64,000 nucleotides of DNA, taken from the NCBI GenBank assembly GCA_013398275.1, contig VZSE01014957.1, positions 147,082 to 211,081 on the forward strand, written 5' to 3'. This document shows positions 37,213-50,200 of the stretch, piece after piece. The stretch is from Promerops cafer. Lineage: Eukaryota; Chordata; Aves; Passeriformes; Nectariniidae. Position 1 is the stretch's first letter, and every line of letters starts with the position of its first letter. The position numbers were made by a program, and so were the translations under genes. The notes beneath the pieces are model-generated. The model saw only the letters and a program-made list of their open reading frames with translations. It ran no database searches and was not told where the DNA came from.

Positions 37213-37220
37213 TGACGTCA
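37213..37220. promoter_or_regulatory. Full CRE palindrome TGACGTCA
   Basis: An exact cAMP-response element (CREB/ATF consensus) about 100 bases before the predicted first donor. A second near-CRE, TGACGTCG, lies at 37,262-37,269. Position near the inferred start site is typical for CpG-island promoters. Confidence 0.7.
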
Positions 37221-37269
37221 TCACCCGCGCCGCCCGGTCCGTCCCGTGCGCGTGACGGGCATGACGTCG

Positions 37270-37321
37270 CCGGTGTGCGCCGGCCGGCGATGCAGGAAGT
37301 GCGGAGCGAGCGGCGCAGCCG
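37270..37321 (+). other. ATG7: Predicted ATG7 noncoding exon 1
   Basis: The 3' boundary is a strong donor (cgcagccG then gtgaggg, GT at 37,322). The 5' end is not visible and is placed after the CRE sites by inference. An ATG at 37,290 would, after splicing to 38,051, give 16 codons and stop at TGA 38,067-38,069. That stop is in frame with the main ATG, so translation of the long protein cannot begin further upstream. Confidence 0.55.
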
Positions 37322-37616
37322 GTGAGGGGGAGCGGGTGGGTCCTGCCGGCCCCGGGTACCGCCACAGCCCCCGACATCGCCACAGCCTCGGGTATCGCCA
37401 CCGGCATCGCCCCGGCCCCGACACTGCCACAGCCCCGGGCACTGGCCCCGGCTCCGCTACAGCACCGCCACAGCCCCCGCGGCGTCACAGCACCGACACA
37501 GCACCGCACCCCGCACTGCCCCTTGCAACCCCGCGGTCCGTGCGTCCGGGGCTCAGCCGGCTCCCCGGGGCTGCAGTCACGCGTAGACGAGGCGGATGCC
37601 GAGCGGCCGGGCCGTA

Positions 37617-37990
37617 TCGCTGTGCGGGGTCGGTGTCGGTCCCGGGGCCGTATCGCTGTGCGGGGCCGGTCCCATGTCTATGTTCGGGTCCGCTCCCGGT
37701 GCCGTGTAGGTCCTGTGTCAGTACCCTGTTCCTGTGCGGGGTGCCGCTCCCGGCGCCGTGTGGCTGTGCGGGGCCGGTGTCGGTCCCGGCGCCGTGTGGC
37801 TGTGCGGGGCCGGTGCCGTGTGGCTGTGCAGGGCCGGTGTCGGTCCCGGCGCCGTGTGGCTGTGCAGGGCTGGTGTCGGTTCCGGTGCCGTGTGGCTGTG
37901 CAGGGCCGGGGCCGTGTGGCTGTGCAGGGCCGGTGTCGGTCCCGGTGCCGTGTGGCTGTGCGGGGCCGGTGTCGGGCCCGGCGCCGTGCC
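37617..37990. repeat. 36/24-bp minisatellite in ATG7 intron 1
   Basis: Units begin gccgtgtggctgtgc and continue with ggggccggtgtcggtcccgg-type sequence. Full units are 36 bp and short units are 24 bp, so lengths are multiples of 12. The regular part (about 37,756-37,985) runs 36, 24, 36, 36, 24, 36, 36; degenerate units precede it from 37,617. A looser GCCACAGCCCC-type repetition fills 37,360-37,510. Open frames on both strands reflect this periodicity. Confidence 0.85.
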
Positions 37991-38050
37991 CGGTCTCTGT
38001 CGCGGCCGTGCCGCGCTGCCGCAGCCCCAGCCCGCTCCTGTGCTCCGCAG

Positions 38051-38232
38051 GGCTCCGTGCCGCCGCTGAGCCATGGCCGCTGCCCGCGCGGATCCCGGCC
38101 GCGCCGCGCTGCAGTTCGCTCCGTTCAGCAGCGCCCTGGACGCCGGCTTCTGGCACGAGCTGACCCAGAGGAAACTCAACGAGTACCGCCTGGACGAGAC
38201 CCCCAAGGTCATCAAGGGCTACTACTACAACG
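38051..38232 (+). CDS. ATG7: ATG7 exon 2 (first coding exon, residues 1-54)
   Basis: The acceptor ctccgcag ends at 38,050, followed by 22 nt of 5' UTR and then ATG at 38,073 (gagccATGG). The exon encodes the N-terminus with FAP at 15-17 and the conserved KLNEYRLDE and GYYYNG segments. It ends in phase 1 at donor gtgggt. Reading on into the intron gives a spurious 62-codon frame. Confidence 0.95.
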
Positions 38233-41200
38233 GTGGGTACCGACAAACCGTGCTCTGCTAGCTCAGGGTGCTCCCGGCGCTCCTCTAAGCAGCTGACACG
38301 TTTCATGTTGCTGAAACACTAGGAAGCACGGCTGGGAGTTTTGAAGGTTTCACTGGGTAATTTACATCAGCAAAAAACCAAAAGGGAAATAAGCTGAGTA
38401 TTTCTGTTTAAAAGGAGCTTTGTTGCTGCTTTTTTTTGTGCAGGTGATCCTTTGGGTTTGCCAGCTCGGTTGACACTGGAGTTTAGTGCCTTTGATATGT
38501 AAGTACAGGCTGTGGTTTGCCTTCATTTGTGTGTGAAGACACTTTCCTGGCATGAAATTGATATATTAGTTAGAGAAAACTCTACATGAGAATAAATAAC
38601 ATTTTAATGAACTTTAAAGCAGTGGAGAGACTGCTTTGAGTCACAAAAAATTAACTCCTCCTGGCTGAATTTAAAATATTCTGAATTCTCAGATTCACTC
38701 ACTTTCTGCATGTATGTTTATATAAAATACCTTTTTCCCCACTTCCTCAGTTTTTTGCATTAAGAAGTTTTTTTTAATAATTTGACTCCTTCCCCTATAG
38801 CTTTAATTAGGATTTCAAATAGTTTTTACAGTCCCTGGTTGTTACACTGGAATCTCTTCCAAAGTTTTTATCTGTTATGACTGGAAAAATACCAGGTTTT
38901 GAGAACAGTGTTAAAGGAGGCAATGAAATCAGTCAGATCTGTAAATTAAGGGAATATTGTAGGGTTTTTACCTAATTTATCTCAAAAATAAAACACTGAT
39001 TGCAAACAGCAGCTTCTCCAGCTGATAATGTTACAAACTATAGAAGCTGCTCAATCTTTTGTCTGGTTTGGGTTTCCTTTGAGATGTGTTTTAAACATCA
39101 AATTTTAACCAACTCTTTCTGTGGGTGCAACGCTGGCATCTAAGTTCAGCCTAAATTAGCTTTTGTCAGTGCAAGTCCCATTTGTCACAGGTGGCTTCTA
39201 TTTGAACAGAATGTAAAAGCTTCAGTCCCTGATTTAGTGTCACTCTGCTTGGAGGAAACACAGATGCCACAGGTGTATTCAAAGCCTTGATGGAGATGTG
39301 TTTTTGCCCTGGTTGTTATCCATCAATCCACGTCCATAAAGATGCTTTCATTAGAGGTGGTGCTAATTTTGTGGCTGTGCCTCATCATCTGATAGCTGAA
39401 TTTTGCACCATAAGACAGATACAGCTGCTGATGATTGTGTTGATTCCCAGAGTTTTCCTTCTTTTTTTTTTTCAGGAATGCTTCAATACCAGCACGTTGC
39501 TGTCCTGCTTTTGGAACACTCTATAACACCAACACTTTTGAGACTTTCAAATCCTGTGATAAGAAAGCACTTCTGGACAAGGAGGCAAATGAGGTAAGAT
39601 TTAAAATCAAATCACAGAGTGCTTCCAAATCCTTTCTACCATTTGAAGGGCTTTATACTCTGCCCCAAATTTGGAGATACTCCAGTCTTGAGTAGCCTCA
39701 GGATTTAGTTTATTCCGGAAGGAAGAGTTTGGTGTTTGCTCTTCACTGTTCTCTACAAAAGAGTAAAATGTAATTTAATTAATAATAACTAATTCTACAT
39801 GGAGAACTCCATCACATTTTAAGCTCTGCAATGCTCTTGGAGCTGCCAGGGACTTGAATTCTGTAGAGCACATATTAAAAATCTGTCTTCATACCCAAAA
39901 ACCAGCAGTGCCTGGTTTAAACCTCAGATTACTGCAGTTTATCTGTGTGACAAAGAGATGGGGAAGCTCCCCAGCAGCAAGCAGCCTGAGATAAAGCAAG
40001 AAAAAGAAGGGTGAGAGGGACTGTTCTGCCTGCACTGTCACCAGTTAATTTAATGTCGTGGCCTGGGGAGAGGTGAAAGTCCAATTTAAGATGCTTTACT
40101 TCGACCAGTCCTTGATTCCTTTCACTAATTGCCTTGAGTAACAAAGTTTTCATGCACATCTTCACTCCCAACTGGGGATTTTTTGCATTCCTGTGGCCTT
40201 GTAATTCCCTGTTTTTCTGACCTTTAAAATCCTTTTAACACAGCTAATTGTATGAATAAATTCAGTTAGAAAAAATGGCAATGAATGTTTATCTCCAGAC
40301 TTCAAAGGCAGCTGGAAGATTTACAGATTTTTGCAGCTGTTCTCATGTTCTCTTGGTATTTCTCTGCCCTTTTTCTTCCTCCTTGGCCCCACAATCCATG
40401 GCAGATCTGGGAATCAATCAAGTCTGGAGCTGCTCTGGAGAACCCAATGCTCTTGAACAGGTTCCTGCTGCTGACATTTGCAGTGAGTACAGATAATTTG
40501 TGTCTCCTGCTTGTAGTGGAAGTAGTGAAGTAGTTCCTTTTTGGGAGTATTAATATATTTTGTATTAATAATAATGCTGCATTCATATGTTTTTATATTA
40601 TTTTTTACAAATGTATAAGATGACCTGATGGCCTTGCAGATGTCAGTAAAAGTAGAGCAGCTGTTTCATGTTTAATAAATTGAAAGTTTTACTAAATGCT
40701 CCAGCTAACAAAACCTGAAGGACTGTACACACATTGTCTGTTTAAATCTTAAATAAAAACATATACAGAGAATGGAAGTCTTTTAGTCTTTTTATGATCT
40801 TCTAAAATCATTGTGAGGTAAAGATCCCTGTGGTTCCCATAGTTAAAATCATAAATCATTAATTTTAATTAGTATTATATCATTCATTTTGATATATCTC
40901 TTTATTACCTAATTTTACAATTTTTTCTTTTTTCCTAGGATTTAAAAAAGTATCATTTCTATTACTGGTTTTGCTACCCTGCTCTCTGCTTCCCTGATGG
41001 AATTCATATAACTCAGAAACCTGTCTGTCTTGGGGACAGGTTCTCACTAAATCAGGTATTCAAAATCCCAAATATTGTGAATTCTGCAATACTGAGAACT
41101 TCTGTGAACTTTAAAACTCAATATTTTTTGTCACCACATCCTGAATTAATTGGAGACTCTAATTTCTTTTAAAATCTTCCCCTTTTTTATTTCCATGGTG

Positions 41201-44200
41201 GTTTTTTGTTTACCTTTTGTTGAATGATTGTTTAAATTGTCTCCGTTTAGATGCAGATATGGCAAAGTTCTTGAAGAGGTGATTTTGCTAAGCTATATTT
41301 TATATATTTATTTCTGAGATATATGTTAAGCTGTATATAAAAACTAAAATTAACACTTAGTTATGTCTATAGCTTTAGTTTTGAAACTCATTTAAAAGAA
41401 ACCTTTATAAAGGGGCATTCCCTGAGTGAGCCAACTCATTAAAATTACAAAATTATTAATAAAACGCATGTTTAGACAAGAAAAAGAAGTTATTTTTAAA
41501 ATTTTTTTTAGGAAAAAATGAAAGAATTTTTAGTTTCTTTCATATTACAGTGCAAAATTGTTAAAACTGTTGGCTCAGTTGTCTTTCCACTTTCAGATTC
41601 AAGCCCTGCAGAAAGCCTACGATGACCTCTGCCACAAGGAGGGGGTGACAGCCCTGCCTTATTTTTTAATTAGGTATCATGATAATTCTGTTGTGATATC
41701 CCTGCTGAAAAAGTGGGATGACTTCTTTCAAGACCACGGAGGAAAGGTAATGAGAATTTGATGTAATTTGATGTAATTAAATGGTTCATCTGTGAGTGGT
41801 TTGAAGCTCTAATACTGAGCTGGGCACGGTGGTTGTGTCTTGAGGGTGGCTGTAAATTGATTTTTATGCTGTTTTCCCTTTGATTTGTTCTCTTGCTGGC
41901 CTGTGCCCTTTCACTTTTTCATCACCCCAAAATCAGTGCAGAATTTTGGGCTGGGAGCAAGGCTTCAGTTGCTGGGCTTCCCTCATAATTGTGTTTTTAA
42001 AGTAATGAAGGAGCATTCACTGCAGTGGACACCCAGTGTCCCTAAAGAGGCCAAACTGAATAAATCTCAAAGCTGTGATAACAGCTTGAGTAAAACCTGG
42101 TATGACCATGATGGATTAAATATTTATAAATATGCAAAATGTGTTGTGTAGGCCTGCCCTGTCCAGAATTTTTATTTAAAAATGCCAAAAAGCCTTTGCA
42201 TGACTGTGGATAGATGACTTCTCATGTAAAACAATTTGATTTGCAGGTGACAGTTGGAGTTTATGATCCTTGTAATTTATCCCAGTATCCAGGATGGCCA
42301 CTGAGAAACTTCCTGATCCTGGCAGCTCACAAATGGTATCTATTTTATTCTTTCCCACCAAGATTGTTTATTGGTTCATATTAAATGAGATGTTTTTCTC
42401 CATGGCATTTCACTCATATTACCCACCTGACATCTTGCTTTTTCCCTTGATATTATCCACTTGGAGTGATTCTGATTTTGTGCATTATTCTGTTTTTTAC
42501 TTCTGTCAGTCACAAATTCCTATTAATCCTAATCCTCACATGGATGCATGCACCTGGAAATGCCAGCTTCACACCCTGCCAGTACCCTCCAGCTGTGTCA
42601 AATCTTGTTTAAAATACTCTGTGAATTTATGTAATTAATTAGTGTCAAGTAATAGCAGACTTGCATCTTAACAATTAGATATTCTTAGGTTTTCTTCTTG
42701 TATCACTTGAATTTTTTTTGTTGGGGAGAAGATGGGAAGATAGAGTTTTAGGCTCTGGGTTTTGAAAGAAAGGATTTAAATTATCAAATGGCTTTGGGTA
42801 GCTGTAACAAAACTGTAATTATGTTGCACTTCCATAGTTTTGAGTGTTACATTTACACAGCCTTGGGGTTCAGAGGAGTTCAGGCACTAAAATTGTCATT
42901 TTTTGTTTGGGGTTTGAATCATAAGGAGGAAAAATTATACATGCTGAGAATTCAGAGGATCTTGGTGCTGCAGCAAAGTCCCAGTGTGTCACCTTATGTG
43001 TGCTCTGGTGCTTTTCTGCTTTTTATTCCTCTAAATCTGCAGTTTGTGCAGTGCTGGATAAATGCAAGGACAGGCTGACAGTGGCATTGCTTTGGAGCTG
43101 TTTCACACCAAACCAGTCATTTTCTTACACTTCAGGACCTATTCCTCCTCCTACACCTGATAAAGACAGCAAGTACCAAGGCTGAACCTGCAAAGGACTA
43201 ACCCTGTGTGAAATGGTGGTTAAAACAAGTCCCTTTTCTGTTCAAGAAGTTGCATGTCTGTGTCTATTTATCTTTTATTTTAATGGCAGGGGCAGTGTCC
43301 TGCAGAGGGTTGAAGTGCTCTGCTTCAGAGACAGGACCATGCAAGGGGTGAGAGATATCACACACAGCATCATCTTTGAAATCAAACTGCCAGAGACACC
43401 CCTGGGCCCAGGTAATCTTAAAAACATTTTTTTCCCTTTTTTTTTTCCTTATTAGTCACTGCTGACACGGCAAAATAAATTATTTCTACAGAACTGTTAC
43501 TTATGCTAAGTTATTTCAAATGGATTTTAAATTGTTTGAATTTCTGTTAAATGTCTCTAAAGGAAATGGTGCCTTTTTTGACAAAGAAGGAAGAGGAATA
43601 TTATCTCTTAATTTCTTCCTCCTGTAATTGTGTTTCTAATTGAAAATCAAGAAAAGTCCTGCTGATGTCATAGAAAATACAATAAAACAGCAATTTGTCT
43701 CAATTTTTTTTGTTGAATTTGTATACAGTCCCTCAGGTAGGGAAAAAACGTGATAGTGAATTTATGGGATGGAGAATTTCTAAAGTGATAAAAACCTGCC
43801 CCAGAGTGGAACTGTTCTTTTAATCCCATAGTGACACATCCAGGTGTATTTTAAAGCAGGAGACTTGAAATATTAAAACATAATCTCAGATTTAATTTCT
43901 AGGTACAGGACAGTATCACAAAATTTCTCTACCTCAGGCAAAAAGTTCTGAATGCTTTACATGCCAGTGTTGCAAATTATTTAATTATATATAATTAAGA
44001 TGTATAATTCTCCCACTGAATTTGCAGATGGGGTCTAGGGATCATGAAATGATGACTGAAATAGGCAAAATTTACTGAATTATGAATTTACTGAGCTTGA
44101 CATTAAAGATCTGAGGGGGAATGATTCCAGCTCTGTGCTGGGTTTGGAGCTGAACAGGCAAAAGCAGCACAGGGGACACCTGAGAGCAAAGAAATTCTCC

Positions 44201-47200
44201 AGGAACTTTTAGCTGATGTAAACAGCACAATTTGTATAGCAGGTTGTTAAAATCCTGGTTATTTACTGGCAGGTTTAAAATAAGGGGTTTTTCCAACACG
44301 GTTAAGTCCAGCAAAATTTCCTTTTTTCTGTCCTGTGATATTAAGGTTTTCATTCTTTCTTTCATTTTTTCTTGGTGGTGTTTTGTTTTTTTTTTTTTTG
44401 GTGTGTGTTTGAAATATTTCAAACAGATTGTCCAAAAGCTGTTGGATGGGAGAAAAACCAAAAGGGAGGCATGGGGCCAAGGATGGTGAACCTCAGTGAA
44501 TGCATGGATCCAAAAAGGTTTGGATTTTCTTTTAAATTCCCAGTTTTCTTTACCTGGGTTTAATCCATAGCAAGGTGAAATGTGAAATAGGTGAGAATAT
44601 ACCCTGGATGTTGTTTGGGCTTGCCTTTTGGGGGTAAAGTCCTTTACAGAGCAGTGCACTGCCTGCAGCAGAAATCTTGACAATTTTGGAGTCTAGTTGA
44701 AAATTCTGAATGCATTTATTTAAAACTGAGTGAAATGTTCCAGGCCTGTGGTAATTTCATTGAATTCCATAACCTGCAGGGTGTTAATGAAAGTAAGCAC
44801 GGGGGAAAGTTCATCCTTTGGGATTTCTCAGAGGGGGACAGGAAGGAGCTCAGGAAATGTGACTTTAATCATTTTTATCATTCTGTACATAATGTTTGGG
44901 CAGTGGATTGAAAACAATGGGGTTTCAGAGTGTCTGCATCTGTGTCCTTGCCTTGGAAAAACTTCTTGGTCTGATGGTTCAGGTTCACATTTTGCCCATC
45001 AAGCAAAGCCATTTTTGTCAAGCATTTGTGGAAATTGTCAGTGTCTTCACAGATATTCAATAATCTCAGGGTTCTTAATTCTTTAGGTAGCTTGACCTTC
45101 TTTACTGGTGTAAATTATATAAGTGCTTCCCAAAGAGGTGTTGGTAAAATACCAGCCTTGACAATTGCCATTGAAATCCTTGTTGGAGAAATAATTGACT
45201 GGAAAAGATTTTATTTATGATGTGTGAGGGAATGAAACTTGCAGGAATCTGAGAGCTGTGGTGGTCTGGCTTGGTGAGAGTTTTAACACCCTGTGTTCTG
45301 ATGGATATAAAAATCTGCCCCTTGCTTGAACACAGATTTCCTACTTCATTTTCTTTCTCAAACTTCCACAAAGAAGTGCCCACATGCTTTAGAATACAAG
45401 TAGAATATTTAATGTTAAGGGCAGGTGTAACTGGATACAGGAAACCAGGTAGGTTAAAAAAGAAACAAAAATTTATGGACAAATTATCTCTTTTAGCACT
45501 CAGCTTAACAGGAATCTTGGCTGAGGCACCATTTTTATTTTCATGTTTGCATCAATTTCGTTACTAAAATTTTAATTTTGGATTGTTACTTTTTCAGAAG
45601 CCTTTCTCTGTTTGTTTTCCATATTACCTATGTGTTATACTGCTGAATTCTTTCTCTCCTTTAAAAAAATTTCTAAAAACTGACTCATTCAGCTGAAATA
45701 TCAGTAATTCCTTTGTTGGAGAAGCACAGGAGGGTTCAGAAGCTGCTGGTGTTTGTTCCATGGCACAGGTTGGCAGAATCATCCGTGGATCTGAATTTGA
45801 AGTTGATGTGCTGGAGGTTGGTGCCTACTCTGGATTTAGAAAAGATTGTGGCTGCCAAGTGTCTGCTGCTGGGAGCTGGCACCCTGGGCTGCAGTGTTGC
45901 AAGGACCTTGATGGTAAATCTCACAAATAATCTCCTGTTCCTCATAAATTCTATATTTCTTTATTTTTTTTGTCCAGCTGCCGTGACACATCAGAGACAA
46001 ATTGTGCATTCTCTGCATCAAAATACACAGCATGCACATTAGTTATATTATAAATTGCAGGGAAGAGGTGAGATCTATACCTAATCAAAATAAATAACTC
46101 AAGTTCTGCTGACATGAGATAGTAAGGGAAATTTGGCAGAATATTTTGAATTTCTATTAAAAAAGAAATTCTGGAACAAATTAACATGCTATAAAGACCA
46201 AATTCACAGTGAAGCACTTGAAATAACTGTGTCGGTAATTCCTTTCAGGGATGTTCACCCCATTCCACTGAATTCAGCAGGGTGTGAGGGATTTCTATTA
46301 AATGCTATATTTGGACCAACCAAATTTTCTGTTCCCTTATTTCAGTTGCCCAGAATAATTGCAAAAGCATTTGTAGCTTAAAAAAAACTGGACAAAACTC
46401 AACACTGAGTGTGTGGCATTCCTCAAAAAGATTTTCCAAGGCTGTTGTAATTACCTTTATTCATTTTTGTTCTCCTTTAGGGCTGGGGGGTGAGGAAAAT
46501 CACTTTTGTGGACAATGCAAAGATCTCCTACTCCAACCCCGTGCGGCAGCCGCTCTACGAGTTCGAGGACTGCCTGAGTGGGGGCAAGCCCAAGGCTCTG
46601 GCAGCAGCAGACAGGCTGCAGAAAATCTTCCCAGGAGTGGTAAGATCCTTATTTCCATGTTGCTATCACTGGGGGAAAAAAAAACAAACAAAAAGTGACT
46701 TTAAGTTGCTGTTCCAAGTTCCAGTAGTTAAACGTTAAAAACCCTACACAGGTGTTCTGTTGGTTGCTGAAATATTTTACTTCAAATTTCTGTTCCTGGT
46801 GACTTTATTGAGGTGTAGGTATTTGTAGTAATGAAATATAATTAAGGATCATTTAGTCATTTTGTAGCTTATTGATAGTGAAGTGAATTTTTTTTCCTGT
46901 CTAGGATGTCCTAAGGAGCTTTGAGTAATGCCAGGTCAGACATATTAATTGTCTGCTCTGGGAGCAGGTCTTGAGGGAAGTAATGAATGTATTTTTGAGA
47001 TTTCCTATTATGCTTAGACTCTAAATTTGCAATCTTCTCTAAATTGATTTTCTACATGAGAAGATATAGCTTAGTTTTCAACTTCCAGCAAAGGGAACAA
47101 CATGTAGTCCCCTTTTTAAAATGTCATTCTAATACTTTATGAGATTGTAACTGAATATTTTGGATAATTTGGAGGCATTTTAAAACTTTTCTTAAGATTC

Positions 47201-50200
47201 CTGAGATTTTGGGATTCTGTGGAATGAGCAAGATCTTTCTTTGGGCATATATATGGACATTTACTCCTCCTTAAAATAATGCCAGTGTGCCCTGTGAGCT
47301 CTTCTTGCCATTATTTGCCTGCCAAAGTGCACCTCAGCCACTGTGGCTGGTGACTGCTGTCTGTTTGGAGGGACAGTTATTCAAATCAAATTGCTGAAGC
47401 TGCCAGATTTGTCTGTATTCCTACAGCTACAATGCCTGGACTGAGCTTTTTTGGGAATTCTGGTAGGATTTTAGTGTTTACAGACCTCATTGACCGTTTT
47501 TTTGGTGCAGCTGATGTCCAGCTTATTTATTTAATGTATTAAACAAAAATTGCCCTCCTGTGTCACCAGTGGTGTCAGTTGAGCTGATTTAATCAATCAG
47601 CACCTGTGCAGCACAGGCTTGATGAGTTATCCATGAGTACTTTACTCAGGCACAGCATGGATTAAGTTTTGTATTCTTACCACAACCTTTTGGAGGAGAT
47701 AATGACACTGAAATTAAAGCCTGCCCCAGTAATTTCTTGATGTCTGTGGTGATGGTACAGAGGGGAAAAAAGGTGTATCCTTTGGTATGGTTAATGCAGA
47801 TATTACCCACAGTCATTTCTCCAAGCTGCTAAATGGGCCTGGTTCTTTTTATCCTCAGGGAAATTTATGTATATTCACCCTTCTTGTTATTTGTCTCACC
47901 TGGATTTATGAGTTGTGCTGGTAATTAATTGGTCTGTGCAAAAGCACATTCCACCAACCTTCCTTCCCTCTCATCCCATGGAATTTTATGCCTGGTTCAT
48001 CCAGTTTTTACATTTTGGTTTTTAATTTTTCCTGCAGTGCCAAGCAGGGAGGCTTTGGCAAGGCTGCTTCTTCTGTACCCTAAATGAGGGATCCATCCTT
48101 CCCTTCCAGCAGATGGCTGGCAGATTGTGCTGACACATTTCCAAAGGAGTGAATTAATTGTTTGCATTGGACATGCATTGTGTAGATGCTTATTTGGCTC
48201 AATATTTGCTCTCAGTATGTCCTGCCCAAGTGAGGGGCTGGAAGAGGGAAGTGTTTCAGGAACAAACTCCTCCAGCATCTGCACAGTGCAAGCCTCCAGC
48301 TCTGCAGTGACAAGTCTCAGAAGTGCTTTTTGCTGTCTCAGGTTCCCACGTGGCTGGGGAATTACAGGGAAATCATCTGAGGCTGTTCTTCTCCTCAGGA
48401 GCTGCAAATGAAGAGCAGAGTGTGTGATTCTGCATGTCTGGCTGTGACTGAGGCAGTATTTGGCAGCAGAAATACAAACTGCAGCCTGTTAAAATCGTGG
48501 GGGAAGGGGCTGGAAAGAGAATCCAGGACACAAGTTTTAATCACAGATCATAATCATGTGTAAATGTGGGGTGATGTTTGTAACCCCTGGGATCAGGAGC
48601 AGTTCCACTCTGTTCTTGTAGGGATTTGCTAGGCCTGCTAAGACTTTCTGAGTCAGTTCTGCATCAGTACAGAGTGAGAAACTCCAGCACTGTGCTTTGG
48701 GGCACAGCACTGCCACACAGAGAGGAGGGAAGAGCAGAGCTGCCATTCTGACAAACAGGAGCTGAATTTGTACTCTGATCTGTATTGAATTTTACACCCC
48801 TTCACTCACAAGGTTACCTTCTGAACTGGTGATTTTCTGTCTGCCTCCCTCTAGAGCTCTGAAGGTTATAACATGAGCATCCCCATGCCAGGCCACCCAG
48901 TGAATTTCTCTGAGGTGACAGTGGCCCAGGCTCAGAAGGACGTGGCCAAGCTGGAGGAGCTCATTGATGCCCACGATGTTGTTTTCCTGCTGATGGACAC
49001 TCGGGAGAGCCGCTGGCTGCCTGCTGTCATTGCAGCCAGCAAGAGGAAGGTGGTGTACTGATCCATTTATTTCCTTTTCTTCCATTCCTCCTTCATTTTA
49101 CATACATTTCTGGCCCTCAACAATGGACTTCTAGTTCTTTATAGCTCAAATGAGCTTCCCTCTGCCACTGGAGAGATCAGTGTCCCTTTAGTGAGGGCTT
49201 CACTGAATTACAAATTCAGGTGTAAGTGTGTGTAACTTGATAAATTCATCAGTTCTTCCTTAATCCTCCTGGCCTTTCTGCAGCTGGCACCTGTGGTCTT
49301 TCTTTCCATTTTAGCTGTTTAAAAACAGCACAGAAATGACAAAAAGAGCAAGTTGGCAAAGCTTGTTGTCTCCTTAACAAAAATCTGATTCCATTCCCCA
49401 GAGGACTGACTCTCCATGTTTGTTAAAAAATAAATATGAATAATATTAACCCATCACACAGCCCAGGCAGGGTGTTCCTGGCATTGTGTTTGTGCTCCTC
49501 GTGGACTCAAAATTCCTGCTACCTACTGAGCAGGAATTTGTTAGGAGCAGAAATTATGTGAATAAAGCAATTTCTGACTTGTCTGTTCTCCATCTTGAAA
49601 TCCACTTTTATAAATCTCTTCAGAGTTTGAAAACAGTTCAAATCAGCCAACTCCCAATCATTATGTGAGTTGGCTGATTTTAATTATTATTTATTATTAT
49701 CCCAAAATATTCATGTTGTTTTGGTACCATATAGCACTTTTTTCTTCAACTCAACCCAAACTCTACTTTCAAATGAGTTAACAGTTTTTCAAAAATTCAG
49801 TTTTAAAGTTTCAGAATTGGAGCTGGGAAGTGCCAGGGCCAGCCCACTCTTCGATGTGGTATGATGGTTGGGAATTTTCAGCAATACATGGAGTTTTATG
49901 TGAATATTTTATATGAATCCTGTCTGGTACAATCAGGATAGTGTGGTTTTATGATCTCCAAAACTTCCCTCCCATGTTTTTTTTAGCCAGCAGTGCCCCT
50001 CTACATTTTTCTTGCAGCATTCATATAATTTTGAGGATAAATTTTGAAATTTTTGGTGACATTTCTCTGTTACTCGGTGGTGTAGTGTGTCTGCATCACA
50101 GCTGGTTGATTTGAGAACATCACTTTGATCTGAGGTGGAATTCTCTGTCACTGAAAAAACACAGCAGGGAAATCTCGAGGTGTCCAAACAAATGCTCAGT

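Larger units (their letters stand above)
36740..38250 (+). promoter_or_regulatory. ATG7: CpG island, ATG7 promoter region
   Basis: About 1.5 kb of GC- and CpG-rich sequence covering the predicted noncoding first exon, intron 1 and first coding exon of ATG7. It contains GC boxes (gggcgggcggg near 37,107), a CACGTG palindrome (36,917-36,930), two CRE-like sites (37,213 and 37,262) and an ETS-like caggaagt (37,293). No TATA box was seen. It begins about 2 kb after the HRH1 stop codon, so intergenic space is short. Long open frames on either strand here arise from base composition and the tandem repeats. Confidence 0.8.
38499..48854 (+). other. ATG7: ATG7 introns 3-12, non-coding content
   Basis: The space between exons 3 and 13 is AT-rich intron, from about 0.46 to 2.2 kb each. 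I saw no CR1 end, RNA gene or nested coding gene in it. Frames on the minus strand near 44,072-44,683 and 47,997-48,407 are unrecognised and treated as chance. Confidence 0.6.

Noticed and set aside
38233..38261. ATG7 first coding exon reading through to a stop at 38,261
   Set aside because: The donor gtgggt at 38,233 joined to 38,444 restores the family sequence; read-through residues do not match ATG7.
36564..38306. Multiple 110-324-codon frames on both strands in the ATG7 CpG island
   Set aside because: They follow base composition and the 12-bp-based repeat; only the segment from 38,073 matches a family.
49049..49061. ATG7 exon 13 continuing to a stop at 49,059-49,061 as a short terminal exon
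   Set aside because: Reading through gives VVY and a stop, whereas the splice to 51,692 restores the conserved KRK-LVINAALG junction in phase.
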